Shown one piece after another: positions 38,953 through 51,067 of a DNA stretch of 64,000 nt. The DNA comes from Adineta vaga (Eukaryota > Rotifera), in NCBI GenBank assembly GCA_021613535.1, contig CP075496.1:1488001-1552000 (forward strand), given 5' to 3'. Below the pieces are notes generated by a model. It was not told the origin of the DNA. It was given only the letters and a program-made list of their open reading frames with translations, and searched no databases. Made by a program: the position numbers and the translations under genes. Within the stretch, counting starts at the first letter, position 1; each line of letters starts with the position of its first letter.

Positions 38953-40641
38953 TGTTTGAATACGTATAAAAATCGTTATTACGCGTAAGTATGTGAGCGC
39001 AAGCGTCTGCTCAGCTCACGTATATTGAATGAATGGTTATCTTGCATATGCACAAAGACGTAGAGTGTTCAATCTCGTCCCGGGTCAAAGCAATTCTCTT
39101 TCTTTTCATCGTTCTTTACTTTACTATACAATGATTATGACTACAACCACAGCTATTCTTGATACGATATTGTATATCAGGTCCGAACAGTCAGTTCGTT
39201 CTCGCATCATCGACGACGATGGGCAATGGCGAGAAAGAGTATACGCGAGAGGGAGAGAATGAAAGAAAGAAAGAAAGAAAGAAAGAAAGTCTAGTTGTTA
39301 TATAATCGCATATATCATAAAGAAAGGCATGAAATAAAAAGTTTAACGTTCATCGCGTTCATATTTTAACATTTATTTCACTAATGGTCAGTAATGAACG
39401 AAAATATGGACATCTTTTTTTCTCTCTCTCATAAATACGAATAAGATATCGGATATCTTTAACCACTCTTATACTGATAGGCAAAAAATATTTTGAATGA
39501 ATGATAAGAAAGATATCAGTATGTTTAACAAATACGAAAAAATGAATAATTCAACTAAATGATTGTAAAATTTCGTTGTTGAATTAAACAATAATTCTAT
39601 TGAATATTTGTTCTTAGAAACATTGTTGTTAATTCATCCTATCTTTGAAAATAATGTCTAACTTCATTCCGTTTATTTTGATTAAATGTGTATTAATTCA
39701 GTAAAGATAATAGATTCCTAAAACGGCTAGAATACATAACATTTTCTCGAGATAGAACTATTTGCAATCTCGTAATATTTTGTCTTGGAATAATTTTTTA
39801 TCTTCATCTTTCCCTTCGACCTGTTCGATGCAAAGTAGCATTCAAATAATGAGAATTATTATCTAAATCAAAAAAAAACAGTCTACTTCCAAACATAATC
39901 ACAGATATCCAAAACGATTCATAAAAAAGCATAAGAATTGCATCAATATTTGACAAAAGAACGTGGTTTATTTATAAACTTGTTGATTCACTAATTCTTC
40001 TTTTTACTATTATTAGAAAAATCTCAATCTGTCAATATTATTATAAATTTTTTTCTCCAACAGATTTATTATCAATATTCCATATGTTCAATTTGATCAA
40101 ACATTGCATTTTTCGATATGTTACTCTGTGTAAGGTCGCATAACAATATGAAGAGGAAAAGGTTGAACATAGTCTCACGTTTTAATTTCATACGTATTCA
40201 ATTACCTTGATCTTCTTTCGTAATCAATCGTTTAAACATCTTCTAGACATACAATCAGTGTTTCTTTCTCTCTTTGTTTCGTCTATCATTGATATCGAAT
40301 TCTTTTCTTTCGTTAATGATTACTTATATCTCTATAAACTACAAACGATCATTCTTGTTGTAAAATACGAACACACGTTGCCTTTTTTCCTCGATAATAT
40401 TGATAATAATAAAAAAGTAAGTTTTTATCAGGCAAATATTTTCTTTTCTCTTCGTTTGACTAACATCAAAATCCTGCTTAGAGAAAAGTAAAGATATCAA
40501 TTAATCCATTGTATATCTGAGTCAGCTGTCGACAGGGAACAGTTGTTTTTTTCTCTTCTTCTATTGTCAGGTGTTGTATGAATGAATATACTGGAGTAGA
40601 GAAAAAGAAAAACAAAATTCATTTTTTTATTTTATTTAGTG
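38953..40641. other. Divergent intergenic region laminin / ninjurin with a GAAA microsatellite
   Basis: It contains the promoters of two divergent genes. A (GAAA)n microsatellite lies at about 39261-39289. Sequence at 38980-39250 is less AT-rich and probably includes laminin regulatory or leader DNA. No coding sequence is supported. Confidence 0.45.
39261..39289. repeat. (GAAA)n microsatellite
   Basis: About seven GAAA units upstream of the laminin gene start. Confidence 0.9.
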
Positions 40642-41079
40642 ATGCCCAAACGAGTAATGAATTCAATTGAAATAGCGAATCCACCAGCAACATTAGATCA
40701 TGGCCATTCAACATTTAATCGTTATGCAACGAAGAAAACTTTAGCGAATAGTAGTTTTGAATTAGCATTATTGGTAACAAATGCTGTTCAATTGAAAACT
40801 TTATTGGGAAATAAAGCTAATCAAGATGCACTTTGGTTTGTTGGACTTTCACTTGTCTGTTTTTCATTATTTATTCAAGTGATTAATGCATGTATTTTGG
40901 TCTTAATGGGTACTGATGATATATCGCGAGAACAACGACAACGTCGTTTAATCTCATTGAATAATTTTTCGTTGATTCTATCCGTTCTTTTAGCAGTTGT
41001 CAATGTTGTTTTAAATGTTATCGTTGCTGTTGATCCGCAAATTCTTGCAACGACAATCAATGCAACAAAAATTGCTTAA
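40642..41079 (+). CDS. Ninjurin-family membrane protein
   Basis: Ninjurins are small double-pass surface proteins; NINJ1 oligomerises to rupture the plasma membrane in lytic cell death and also mediates adhesion. The coding region is one exon of 145 residues. Motifs: NRYATKKTLANSSFELALL (family NxYAxKK...), then VTNAVQLKTLLG, TM1 (LWFVGLSLVCFSLFIQVINA), a basic loop (REQRQRRLISLNNFSLIL) and TM2 (SLILSVLLAVVNVVLNVIVA). This matches the ninjurin domain over its full length, including the amphipathic helices before TM1. The ATG lies three bases after a tttatttag acceptor, so the leader is spliced, in cis or by a spliced leader. The 3' end overlaps that of the convergent ALR gene. Confidence 0.9.
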   Translation: MPKRVMNSIEIANPPATLDHGHSTFNRYATKKTLANSSFELALLVTNAVQLKTLLGNKANQDALWFVGLSLVCFSLFIQVINACILVLMGTDDISREQRQRRLISLNNFSLILSVLLAVVNVVLNVIVAVDPQILATTINATKIA

Positions 41080-41152
41080 AAATATATTCGTATTTAAACA
41101 TTTGTTTTTGTCCGTTTTTATTGAAAATATATTATCAAATAAACAAAAAATT

Positions 41153-41782
41153 CTAATCACATCGACCATCAGTTGGTCCATCTTTCCATCGTTCTAAAAC
41201 TTTTCGACAATCAAACTCCGATTTTCCTAATTTTTTATTCACAATATTATGTTGATTACACATCCATGTTGAAAGACCCAGACGACTCGATAAATCCGGT
41301 GGAGATTTCTCAATTTCTTCTTGAAAATCAGCTCGACATTCAGGACAAGGAAATAATTTCGAAAATGAATGAAGAAATTCCGACATGGTTTCTTGTTCTT
41401 CTTTTTTCGCTTGTTTAGGATAATAAGCAGCCATTGTATGAAGTAATGACCATGATGCACGACCTAAATCATCCCGCATCAATGGGCAATCAGAATTTAT
41501 TGAGACCTGTTGTTCAATTGTTGATTTGTGGTGAGTTTGAGTAGTAGGACCTTGTTTTAACCAATCTTTGAAATCAACACAAGCTTTACAAGGTTTCTCA
41601 GTATGATTATCATCGATGTCTGAATAGACTTTTGAATATTCATGCTGTTCATTAACTGGATTAAATTGATTTTCCGTCGGTTGTTTTGTTCCACGTTGAC
41701 GACGTTCATACCCACCGCCACTTGACGAATTCGGATCGATAAATTTGTTAAACATACAAAATAAAAATCTAAAACTTTCCAT
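41153..41782 (-). CDS. gfer: ALR/Erv1 FAD-linked sulfhydryl oxidase
   Basis: ALR reoxidises Mia40 in the mitochondrial intermembrane space and passes electrons to cytochrome c. The coding region is one exon of 209 residues. The N-terminal part has a CKAC motif (KPCKACVDFKDWL), the shuttle-type Cys pair. The Erv1 core follows: LGRASWSLLHTMAAYYP, the active-site CPEC (LFPCPECRADF), CNQHNIVNKKLGKSEFDC, and WKDGPTDGRCD at the end. The His/Asn/Cys FAD-binding pattern (CxxHNxVNxxLGK) is intact. The usual active-site pair in vertebrate ALR is CEEC; Pro here is a conservative change seen in redox proteins. The start at 41782 is the first ATG (MESFRF). Confidence 0.93.
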   Translation of the reverse strand: MESFRFLFCMFNKFIDPNSSSGGGYERRQRGTKQPTENQFNPVNEQHEYSKVYSDIDDNHTEKPCKACVDFKDWLKQGPTTQTHHKSTIEQQVSINSDCPLMRDDLGRASWSLLHTMAAYYPKQAKKEEQETMSEFLHSFSKLFPCPECRADFQEEIEKSPPDLSSRLGLSTWMCNQHNIVNKKLGKSEFDCRKVLERWKDGPTDGRCD

Positions 41783-41900
41783 TGAAATCAATTTGTTCAA
41801 TTGATTAGAAAAATTCTATTCATTCTTATCAATTTATTTTCATTCTGAATTTACAATTCAATTTATAATAAAATAAAAAAAGTATCAAAATTTGGACGGT

Positions 41901-44216
41901 TCAAAAGCTTTCAACTGTTACATCTTCATTATGAATCGATTTCGTAACATGTTTTCTTTCTTCTTTCTTCGAATCATATCGATGTAATTTCTTCACAGCA
42001 TTTTGTCTCAAATGTCTTTTACTTTCCAAATTATTCTCCCGAATAAATACCAACTAAAAAAACAAAACAAAACACCCTCGAGAAGATTCTTTTATCAAAA
42101 TTTTACTTGTTTTTCAGCCAATCCTTCATGTCGTAATTTATAAGCAACAATAAGAAATGTTACACCAAGAAAATATATCAAACCGGGTGATGTTAGAAAA
42201 TTAATAATCGATATCCATAAAACAGATGCTTTATAATCATAAACAAAATTGCCCATAATTTCATAGGAACCATTCAAATGACGAAATGGTCCGCAAGTCT
42301 CACTTGGTTTGATTTGTGTTGTAAACACAGCGAAACATGTTGCACTGACAATTAGAAGAAAATAAGCGAGAAGATAGATTAAATATTCCAAACGATATGC
42401 ATTCCAAATAAAAACACGTTTATAAGAATCGGAACGACGTGAACGAAGAAATAAATAAAAACGATGAGAAAGAAATGAAAAGAAGATGTTTAATAATATC
42501 ATTATGGATAGAAGAGGTGAAAAATATATGCCAATCCAAATAAGAAATTGACTGTAGAGTAATACAGGTGGACTTAATTGAACATGAAGATTAATTCCAT
42601 CAAAATCACGATTCTTTTTTCCAGATAAGAAATCAAATAAAAGACCAAAGAATAATGGAAATGTCAATGAAGCAAACAGATCTACAAGATTTTATTCATT
42701 TAGATTTTCATAATTAACAATATTTACCTGCTAATAATAAAATATAGATATATTGACCATAAGCTGTTTCATAACAAGATGGTGTATTGATGAAAAAATA
42801 TATTGTAAAGGAGAGAATTGTACAAACATTCAGGAAAATACATCTGAAAGAATAAAATTTCATTCAATTAATCCAATTATCATAACATACAACATTCAGC
42901 AAGTTCTTTGAAATCTCTCAAATGTTTCTTTCTTATTGTAGAACTCATATAAATTCTTTGAGTATACAATTACTAACCTTGTTCCTACCACATCTAATTT
43001 ATATGACAAATATTTATATTGTTCAACTTGTGTTAATATTGCAATGATATATGGTACTAATCGATTGATTAAAGCTAAATAAATAATCGATTGATGACAA
43101 TCAACAGTTGGTTGATCACAATAAGATAAGATCATCCAGTTAAGTGCACCTTTGAAAATATGATGAAGAAGAAAAAAAAACTTTGTTCGTTCAAATGAGA
43201 TATATGTGATTTACCTAATGCCAAAGCTAAAAGGATATAAAATAAGTTTGTGACAATCAATTTGAATTTATAATTATAAGATTTAAATTCATTAAAAGGT
43301 ACTTTTTGTATTCGTTCATCATTTTCAATTAAATCTAAATATAATCTTTGAAAAATAGTTCGATGCTTTTGATTTTCACGATTCGATTGAACTGTATAAT
43401 CATTTCGTGCAAATGTTAACATAAAACCAATTCCTAATTTCGTTGTTAATATCGAATGAAAAACTTTCTGTTTATAAGTCGATGCAAAACGTATGGTAAT
43501 AAAAATAAACCAAATAAAAAAATAGAAGTATGTTGTAAGAAAATAGATCAATGATAAATCATATTTATCATTAAGAATTCCATATGGATATGAACCTTGG
43601 AAAAGAACTGACTCAGCTAAATAACCTTTCGTTGTAAATAACGATGAAAAAGTAAAGGATTGATTGGATACTGTCGATGGAGATGTAACAATTTTGTATG
43701 GAATTGTAATTAATGAAAGCCAAAGAATGAATGTAAGTAGATTAATAAGAAAAAATCCATGTTGAAGGTGAAATATTGCACATACACCGGAACCATATTG
43801 TCGTTCAACAGAGGGAATTGTTGGTAGGTGGAAACGAAATCGACGTCGACGTTTTATATTTGCTGTTGGATCAAATACGAAATTAGCAAGATTATGAAAT
43901 CGATCATTGCGATCGGTTTCATCTTGACGAATATGACGAAGAAGTAAAAATTTCAATGACAATGGCCAATCAAGTTTAACACGAATATAATAAATGATTT
44001 TCGAAAAATCTTGATCAAATTCTTTACATAAAACTTCAGCTGTTTGACGATAGATTTCTAAAGTAAATATTTAATTTATTCAAGAATTCTTTAGTTGTCA
44101 ATCGAATCTTTTCTATTCTCACCATCTTCATTTATCGGTCGTTTTTCTAACAAAACTCGATGTTGATTCAAAATACTCTGTAAATTTCCCGCTTGACGTA
44201 CCGCTTCCGTCGCCAT
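41901..44216 (-). CDS. TMC-family transmembrane channel-like protein
   Basis: TMC proteins are multi-pass membrane proteins; TMC1/2 form the hair-cell mechanotransduction channel and others have sensory or pH roles. The gene has about six exons from ATG 44216 (MATEAVRQAG) to TGA 41901. At least eight hydrophobic segments are visible. The TMC signature region is present: a CYETAYGQYIYILLLADL segment (family CWET-VGQE-Y-L--D), LIWIGIYFSPLLSIMILLN, then SATCFAVFTTQIKPSETCGPF, matching the family's KPS-TCGPFRGL, and a final TM (LIYFLGVTFLIVAYKL). The C-terminal tail is basic. It is shorter than vertebrate TMC1; which TMC subtype it is cannot be told by eye. Confidence 0.9.
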
Positions 44217-44427
44217 CTGAAATTATCACGGAAGACAATAAAGTAACAACGAATTTTTTTCGTTAACTTTTACGACGAATATATCCTATCGAATCGACTG
44301 AAAAAAGAACTTTTTCGATGAAAGACTCTTCATAGAAGATAAGGAACGAAAAGAAAAAGAATAACAGTAACAACATTTCTTTTTTTTTCATACAAAAAAA
44401 AAAACAGTATAACAAGAATATATTCAT

Positions 44428-45262
44428 TCAATAACACAGATACCGCCAGCTGCTTCAATTTTTGCTTTCATTGTTTCAGCATCCGCTTTACTAAGATTAT
44501 CACGTAAGACTTGAGGAATGGATTCGACTAATTTTTTCGCCTAAATCATCATAAATAAATACAATTGAATAAACTAAAATGTTAACGAACTTGAACAAGA
44601 TTGATATTTTCAACAACATCTTTGACTTGTTTTATCACAGGTACTTTTTTTGTATCATCATATTTAATTAAACGTACTTTAAATACAGATTGAGCTGTTG
44701 GACGAGAACTATCTTCTTCTTCTTCTTCCTCTTTTCTCTACAAGAAAGAAAAAACATCAAATCATCAAGTATTTCACATAAGAGTGAATTGCAACTTCTG
44801 TTTTGTACGAGTTCTGTTTAATCATGCTCATTGTAAAGAAGAAAGGAAGGAAGTTCGTACATTCAAACTGCAATTCACTCTACTAAAGAAGAAGATGTAC
44901 CGGCGCAGTCGGTGGTGGTAGACCACTGCCACCTCCCGATGCCACAATCGGCACGTCTTGTATCTTGAGTGTTCTCTATAAAAATATCGAAGTTTGTTTT
45001 TTAACAGTTTGCTTTTTGTTCAATTGTCGAAATAAATAGATGATTTTACCTTTAAAAGTTCATTTAAATCCATCACTTCTATCATCGATAATTTGCTTAT
45101 TTCATTAACAATTCGTTGAATTTGATCTGAATAAACTTGATTCGATTCTGCAACATTTGTTGAAGGAGTTGCTTGTATGTGAGTTAATGACAAGAATCGA
45201 TTAAAAATCACGGACGGAACCGATTGTCGGAAACAAGATCGAAATATTAAACGAGAATACAT
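44428..45262 (-). CDS. mrpl12: Mitochondrial ribosomal protein bL12m (MRPL12)
   Basis: bL12m forms the flexible stalk of the mitochondrial large subunit that recruits translation factors. Four exons are visible. The N-terminus (MYSRLIFRSCFRQSVPSVIF, no acidic residues, Arg-rich) is a mitochondrial presequence. The N-terminal dimerisation domain follows (IVNEISKLSMIEVMDLNELL), a Gly/Pro/Ala-rich hinge (ASGGGSGLPPPTAP), an acidic Glu run, then the L7/L12 C-terminal fold (FKVRLIKYDD, KKVPVIKQVKDVV, AKKLVESIPQVLRDNLSKAD, IEAAGGICVIE). The order and both termini fit. One intron (44739-44901 region) contains an inverted repeat described separately. Confidence 0.92.
44781..44881. repeat. Intronic inverted repeat in bL12m
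   Basis: Two perfect 13-base arms (44781-44793 and 44869-44881) plus a second inner pair of 7 bases (44804-44810 and 44855-44861) form a potential stem in the intron. It could be a small MITE remnant or an intron-folding hairpin; no target-site duplication was identified. Confidence 0.55.
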
Positions 45263-45665
45263 TCTCTTTTTTCTTTAAACTTGTATTAATTTTAATTGAA
45301 AAACTGTTAAAGTAGCTTAAGAGGACAGAATAAATTGTCTAATGGCCAAAAGACGCAATCCGATTGATCGATACTTATCCAATGAAAAAAAACTCCATTT
45401 AATTCATATGATGTTGGTTGATGACGGGGCGTGATCAAATAAGCAGTTAGGAAATCAAAAGATACGTACGGAAAAAAATTCTATCTAATCTCATCGTTTC
45501 ATCAAAATAAAAGCCAATTAAGAATTCATTTTCAATATATAATGCCAACGGCATTGATTCAACAAATTGCCGTTTATTTACCATTGATGTTCGTAAATAA
45601 TTTATTTATTATTTTTTTTAAATCTTTTGTTATTGTTGTCTTTTTTTTATTTAGTTTCATTGTCC
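45263..45665. promoter_or_regulatory. Probable bidirectional promoter bL12m / DCUN1D3
   Basis: Only 403 bases separate the start codons of two divergent genes. CCAAT-like boxes lie near 45340-45380 (taatggcca, gattgatcg). A ttttttatttag acceptor ends at about 45654, just before the DCUN1D3 ATG. Shared promoter use is inference from spacing. Confidence 0.4.
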
Positions 45666-46583
45666 ATGGGCCAGTGTCTTGAAAAAGTTCCTTCTGAGAG
45701 ACGATTAATGTCACATAATAATCATCCAAATCAGCAATCAATTTCAACTAAACACGTGAAGAAAAAAGCGAAACAAGACGCAACTGAACAACAATCCAAT
45801 CATCTCCGTCATTCATATAGACAAATGAATCCAACAACGACAACATTAGAACCTCGTCGTGATTTACCTTTACATAAAATTCCTGAACTTCTCGCTAAAA
45901 TTACTGGAACATTATCATCAACATTATCATCATCAGGAATAGATACAAAACAAAATTCATCATCGAATGCAATCATAAATTTATCCGATCGCCGTTTACA
46001 ATTATTTAAATATTATTCCGATGATGATGAATTAATGTCTGTTGATGGAATTCTTCGTTTTTGTAAAGATTTATCCTTTGAACCTGATTGTTATGAAGTT
46101 CTTTTATTCTGTTTTGTATGTCGTGCTAAACAAATGTATTCGTTAACAAAAGAAGAATTTCTTCGTGGCTTAAAAACACTTGGAAATCATGTTGATAATC
46201 TCTTAGATATTCGAACAGCATTATCAAATTATAATATTTCACCATATGAAAATGAATTTTATACATGGACGTATCATTATGGTTTAATTGATGGTCAACG
46301 TTGTGTTACAACAGCAAATGCTATTAGTCTATGGCGTTTATATTATTTAAAAGGTATTGAAAAACCGTTGATATTGAATCAATGGTTAAATTATTTAGAA
46401 GAAGATATTCATAATGAAATTCCGAAATCTATAACATGTGATACATGGACAATATTTCCTCAATTTGCAAAATTTATTCAGTTCAATGGCTACGAAGCTT
46501 ACGATGATAATGAAGCATGGCCATGTTTATTCGATGGATTTGTTGAACATCAATTAGAACAACAAAAACAAAAAAAAACATAA
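45666..46583 (+). CDS. dcun1d3: DCN1-like protein, DCUN1D3 type (cullin neddylation co-E3)
   Basis: DCUN1D proteins help load NEDD8 onto cullins. DCUN1D3 is the membrane-anchored member. The coding region is a single exon of 305 residues (human DCUN1D3 is about the same length). It starts MGQCLEK: Gly2 for N-myristoylation with an adjacent Cys for palmitoylation, the same start as vertebrate DCUN1D3, and this fixes the ATG at 45666. After a Ser/Thr/Gln-rich linker comes the potentiating neddylation domain: LQLFKYYSDDDELMSVDGI, FCKDLSFEPDCYEVLLFCF, FLRGLKTLGNHVDNL, NAISLWRLYYLKG, LNQWLNYLEED, DTWTIFPQFAKFI and YDDNEAWPCLFDGFVE. The last string is the diagnostic acidic-Trp-Pro motif. Confidence 0.94.
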   Translation: MGQCLEKVPSERRLMSHNNHPNQQSISTKHVKKKAKQDATEQQSNHLRHSYRQMNPTTTTLEPRRDLPLHKIPELLAKITGTLSSTLSSSGIDTKQNSSSNAIINLSDRRLQLFKYYSDDDELMSVDGILRFCKDLSFEPDCYEVLLFCFVCRAKQMYSLTKEEFLRGLKTLGNHVDNLLDIRTALSNYNISPYENEFYTWTYHYGLIDGQRCVTTANAISLWRLYYLKGIEKPLILNQWLNYLEEDIHNEIPKSITCDTWTIFPQFAKFIQFNGYEAYDDNEAWPCLFDGFVEHQLEQQKQKKT

Positions 46584-47204
46584 AATTGATCAGAAATTAT
46601 TTACAAGGATCGATTTTTGCACTTCTGTTGTATTCAAAAAAAAAACAATAAATAAAATAAACAAATAAAAATGAATTTCTTTTCTCGTTTTATTTTCTTC
46701 TTCCTTTTTTCTTTTTAGATTTCATGAGTATCGATGAGCATGTCTTTCTCTTTCTCTCTCTGATCTATTTAATAGAAAACATAATTGATTATTTCGGTTT
46801 TATTTACAAGTCGAAAATACCCTCGAGAATAGAAGAGAACTCGATCGATTGGTTCAATTAAAAAATGAATTTTTGTTTTTTCTCGATAGATGACAGTTAG
46901 TGTATCTATCTGTAAGTTGATCTTCTATTCACAAATCTGTAAAAAAAGAAGAAGAAGAAAAAAAATTGTCGACATTTTTCTTTTCCGTAGCGTCGATTTT
47001 ACTAATGACTCAGAAAAAGTCGATGTCAATTTCGAGGAAAAAGAAAAGAAATAATCAATTATTCGGTAGAACTTGTTTATATGTGTACCAGACATCAGCT
47101 CGCATTTGATGATTCATACTAAATATTTCGAGGTATAAATGACTTCTTTTCTTCATTGTAGATGTAGCTTGTGTTTTTTATTTCCTAATACAATCATTCA
47201 GATA
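46584..47204. other. Tandem-gene spacer DCUN1D3 / MKK4
   Basis: AATAAA signals at about 46648-46670 serve DCUN1D3. The remainder is AT-rich and must include the MKK4 promoter. No coding sequence is supported. Confidence 0.45.
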
Positions 47205-48815
47205 ATGTCAAACAAAAGTAAGTTGAATAAAATAATTTAAATTTCTATTGGCTTATTTAGTGAACAAGCCATCTAGCAAATTAAATCTGAAACCATTGGA
47301 TTTTGATGCTTCAGCAAATTCTACTAAAGTAAAACAACAACAACCTGAACCAGCAAATATAAATCCCGTCCCGTATGTAATCATAATACTAAACATTTTC
47401 TTTTATTTCACTTGAAGAATTCAATTCTAGTCGACAAGTTTCATCGGCATCAAGTCATCGTGATCTCAGTACTGGCAAACTCCACCTATCCGATTCCAAA
47501 GTTTGTATATCTTTCATTTAAAAGTAAAAGATCTTCTTTCTATTGAAATTCTTTTGCAGGTTTATAAATTTACATCCAATGATTTAATTGATCGCGGTGT
47601 TATTGGAGAAGGTAATTTTGGTATTGTATGCAAAATGGAACATGAAAAAAGTGGAACATTGATGGCTGTTAAAGTATTAAAGACTGATTTATTTGAAAAT
47701 TTGTCTTATTTTCATAATGAAATAATTTCTTTAGAGAATTCGTTCAACTGTTGATGAACGATGTCAAAAACAAATGCTCAATGAATTAGATATTGTTATG
47801 CGTGAAAACGCTTGTCCACATATTGTACAATTCTATGGTGCACTTTTTAAAGAAGGTGATTGTTGGATTTGTATGGAATTAATGGATACATCCTTGGATC
47901 GATTTTATAAATTTGTTTATCATAAACTTAATCAATCTATTCCAGAAAGTGTTCTCGCTTATATTACTCTTGCCGTAAGATTTATATGACAAATTATTTT
48001 TGATTATAGTTTCGTTCTTTTTTTAAATAGACTTTAGAAGCATTAGAATATATTAAATCAACATGGCATATCATTCATCGTGATGTTAAACCATCGAATA
48101 TTTTAGTTTCACGATCGACGATTAAACTTTGCGATTTTGGTATTAGTGGACAATTGATCGATTCAATTGCAAAAACACGCGATGCTGGTTGTCGACCATA
48201 TTTACCCGTAAGATTATTCAATCAACTCATAGAAAATAAGTTTTGTTTTGTCTGTCCTATATAGCCTGAACGTATTGATCCTTTACGAGCTACAAAAGAT
48301 GGTTATGATGTTCGATCCGATGTTTGGTCACTTGGTATAACAATTGTAAGTAAATGAACTATTGTCTTCGAAAAACCAAACAAAAATAAGAATTCATTTT
48401 TTTAGTATGAAATTTCTACGGGATATTTTCCATTTCGAGAATGGACATCAGTTTTTGACCAACTACAACAAATTGTTGAAGGTCCTCCTTTAAGATTAAC
48501 TGTTGATCGTCTTTCAGATAATTGCAAAGATTTTGTAAATACATGGTAATATAAAATTCAATTGATTTGTTTTGATAAAAAAAAAACCAATTAAATTGTT
48601 TTGTTTTTAGTTTAAATAAAGATGAAAATCAAAGACCAAAGTATAAAAAACTATTGGAACATCCATTTGTACGCAACGCTGATGGACAACAACAAGTAGA
48701 AAATACAGCGGCTTATCTCTCGGAAATTATTGATGGACTCTCAGAAAATATGGATACATTTGAAATGTATTATTATTTACCACCAAATGCTTCAGCATCA
48801 TCGAATAATCGATGA
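47205..48815 (+). CDS. map2k4: MAP kinase kinase 4 (MKK4/SEK1, JNK pathway)
   Basis: MKK4 is a dual-specificity kinase that activates JNK (and p38) in stress signalling. The first exon (47205-47217) is 13 nt; others are 47261-47372, 47431-47500, 47560-47673, 47735-47974 and four more to TGA 48815. Motifs: IGEGNFGIV Gly loop, MAVK catalytic Lys, [70 protein letters not shown] with the S-x-A-K-T activation sites, [25 protein letters not shown], and a C-terminal docking helix-like part. These strings are specific to MKK4 rather than MKK7 or MKK3/6. The N-terminus has LNLKPLDF, compatible with a MAPK docking site. Confidence 0.95.
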
Positions 48816-51067
48816 CTAAACTGTGTTATCGAATGAATATTTCTTCTTCTTCTTCTTTTTTTTTTCTTCTTGATTATTTATTTCGATTTGATATCAATTC
48901 CAAAACAATCTTTATTTATTTCCTATGTTTTCTTCTTTCTGTGTGTAATTGGACAAGGAAAATATTTCTTTCTTTCTTTTTTTGGAAAAATACGTTACTC
49001 TCGCTAATTTCATTTTGATGTTGTCAATCTGTGGTTATTTTTTCGAATAGAACAATTCTTATTTTCACTTTTCTTGAGAAATTGTTGTTGTATTTGTATG
49101 AAAGTGATGTTTGAAAAGTATCTCGTGAAAAAAAAATATAAAATACACTAAGAACAAAACCAAAGTAATCTTACAGGACACATATAATGAAATCAAAACT
49201 AGATGTACGCGTTCTGCTGATCATCGTGTTAAAAAAGAAATTCAATGTGAAAATTGCTTTCGACAATAATTATCAAGTCACACATGAGATGGGTGAGTCA
49301 TAGGTTTTCATATCGCAAGTAAAAAATGATTAGATTTGACAATCGCTGCGATCTAGTTCAAAATTGGTTGAGCGTCATGTTTTTTCCATATATAAAATGA
49401 ATAATCAATTACGCACAGTCGATATGAATTTCTGTTCTTCGGAAATCGTGAGTCACGCATTTCAACTATATTTGACAACGTTGGTTTTCTATTACTTCAA
49501 AATGTGATCGGCGTGATGATCAGTAGAATCATTGAAGTTTTCTAGGTCAAACAATACGATCCTGTTGTGAATGTATACTACATTTTACGGGTATATATGC
49601 AATCTGCATTCATCGACCCAGGTTTAATTTTATAAGATGAAGAAATTCAACAATTGATAAATTTTGTTTCTCAGATTGTTTATTAATTTGTAGTTTTCTG
49701 ATAGATTATAGATATACGTTTAATAAATAGAACTGACTGTGAAATTCCAATGAATTTTTATCTCGTTTTACTTGGAGATGAATATATATTGCAATAATCC
49801 ATAAGACTTTAAGGATAATAGTTTATCCATGTACAACTTGTGACTGATATTCAACTGTTCAGTTATTTAAATTTTTAAATATGCAATTAGAAGAGTGATG
49901 GGGGCAAGGACTTAGTGAAGGTGTTGCGAATGATGTTGGGGCAACGGGAAGAATACTTGAAAGCTCGAATAGTCGAATTCGACTTTCACGTTTAAAACTA
50001 CTGTAATATTATGGAAAAAGTTATCAAACATGATTATTAGAAACATCTTTCAAATCGGATTCACTTCTGATGATATGTTCACGCATACTTTTTCAATATA
50101 GACAAGGAAGAGACAGAAAAACAACAACGGCAATCCATTAGTTGAAAATCTGTATAATCCTCATATCCTGTCTGCTTGATGTTGCATTACTAATGCATTT
50201 TCAAGAATGATCGTAAAAGTGACTTTTCTTGTAGCAAAACTGCCGATGAATAAGATAATATTCCATTAATTTTATCTGGAAAAAAACGGAAGTACGAAAT
50301 ATTCATTACTTAAAACTGTTATTGATCTTGATGATCTATCTACTTGATAAAAATAGTCTATAGAAATACATTTACTCATCCATGTCACTTACGTCACTAG
50401 AAATCTTTTCTAGGCATGTGATAATCTGCTGATTGAGTTATGAATTTGCACCTGATTTTTTTACGCATTTGTTTTTTTCTTCTTCATCTCCTATTTGATA
50501 ATCTAATTTCTGAATCATATATGTAGTTGACATGTAATTAAATTGAAGAAATAATTGACGAAGAATAGCATGTATTTTGTTGATGAATGATTCTTATAGT
50601 ATCTTCCTCATAAAACTTAATTACAAATGAAGATATATTTGAATAGAAAGGTAAGAAGGAAAAAAAGAAATTTCCCCAGAAGTAGTTCTTTTCTTAGTTA
50701 GATTTTAAGAGATTATCATCTCTTATTCATGCCCAATGTGATCTAGTGTCATCATTTCTCTTTTCATTTCTTTTCTTACTACACTCTTGATTAGTCGCAC
50801 ATAACTATTCATTTTGTAGACTTCGATTAGAAAGAGTAATTTTCTCTTCTTGTCGAATCTGATGGATGCTTTCTAACTGAGCAAATGTTATTTTGGAAAT
50901 AAAAATCATCGTTAGATAATTATATATTTTCCATTAATTTTACTCGAGCTAAGTATTAAATTTTAATGTAATAAAACTTTTGATAAATCCTATTATTATT
51001 TCACATGAACACACCCACTTTTACTACGAAGATCTTTTAGATACACATTTTATTATCTATAACCAGC
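48816..51067. other. Intergenic region; right part is the 5' flank of the flavohemoglobin tandem unit
   Basis: The left half is AT-rich with no recognised feature. From about 50060 to 51067 it is homologous, at moderate divergence, to 54050-55159 upstream of the second flavohemoglobin. Matching strings include tgatgttgcattactaatgc / cgatgtaacattactaatgc and the tttcatttcttttc...gattagtcg block. This marks the duplicated unit. Confidence 0.6.

Noticed and set aside
39261-39289. GAAA microsatellite as a possible mobile-element edge
   Set aside because: Simple repeats are common here and no element sequence adjoins it.
49390-49510. 37-codon frame upstream of the flavohemoglobin array
   Set aside because: It ends at a stop without splice signals and resembles nothing I recognise.
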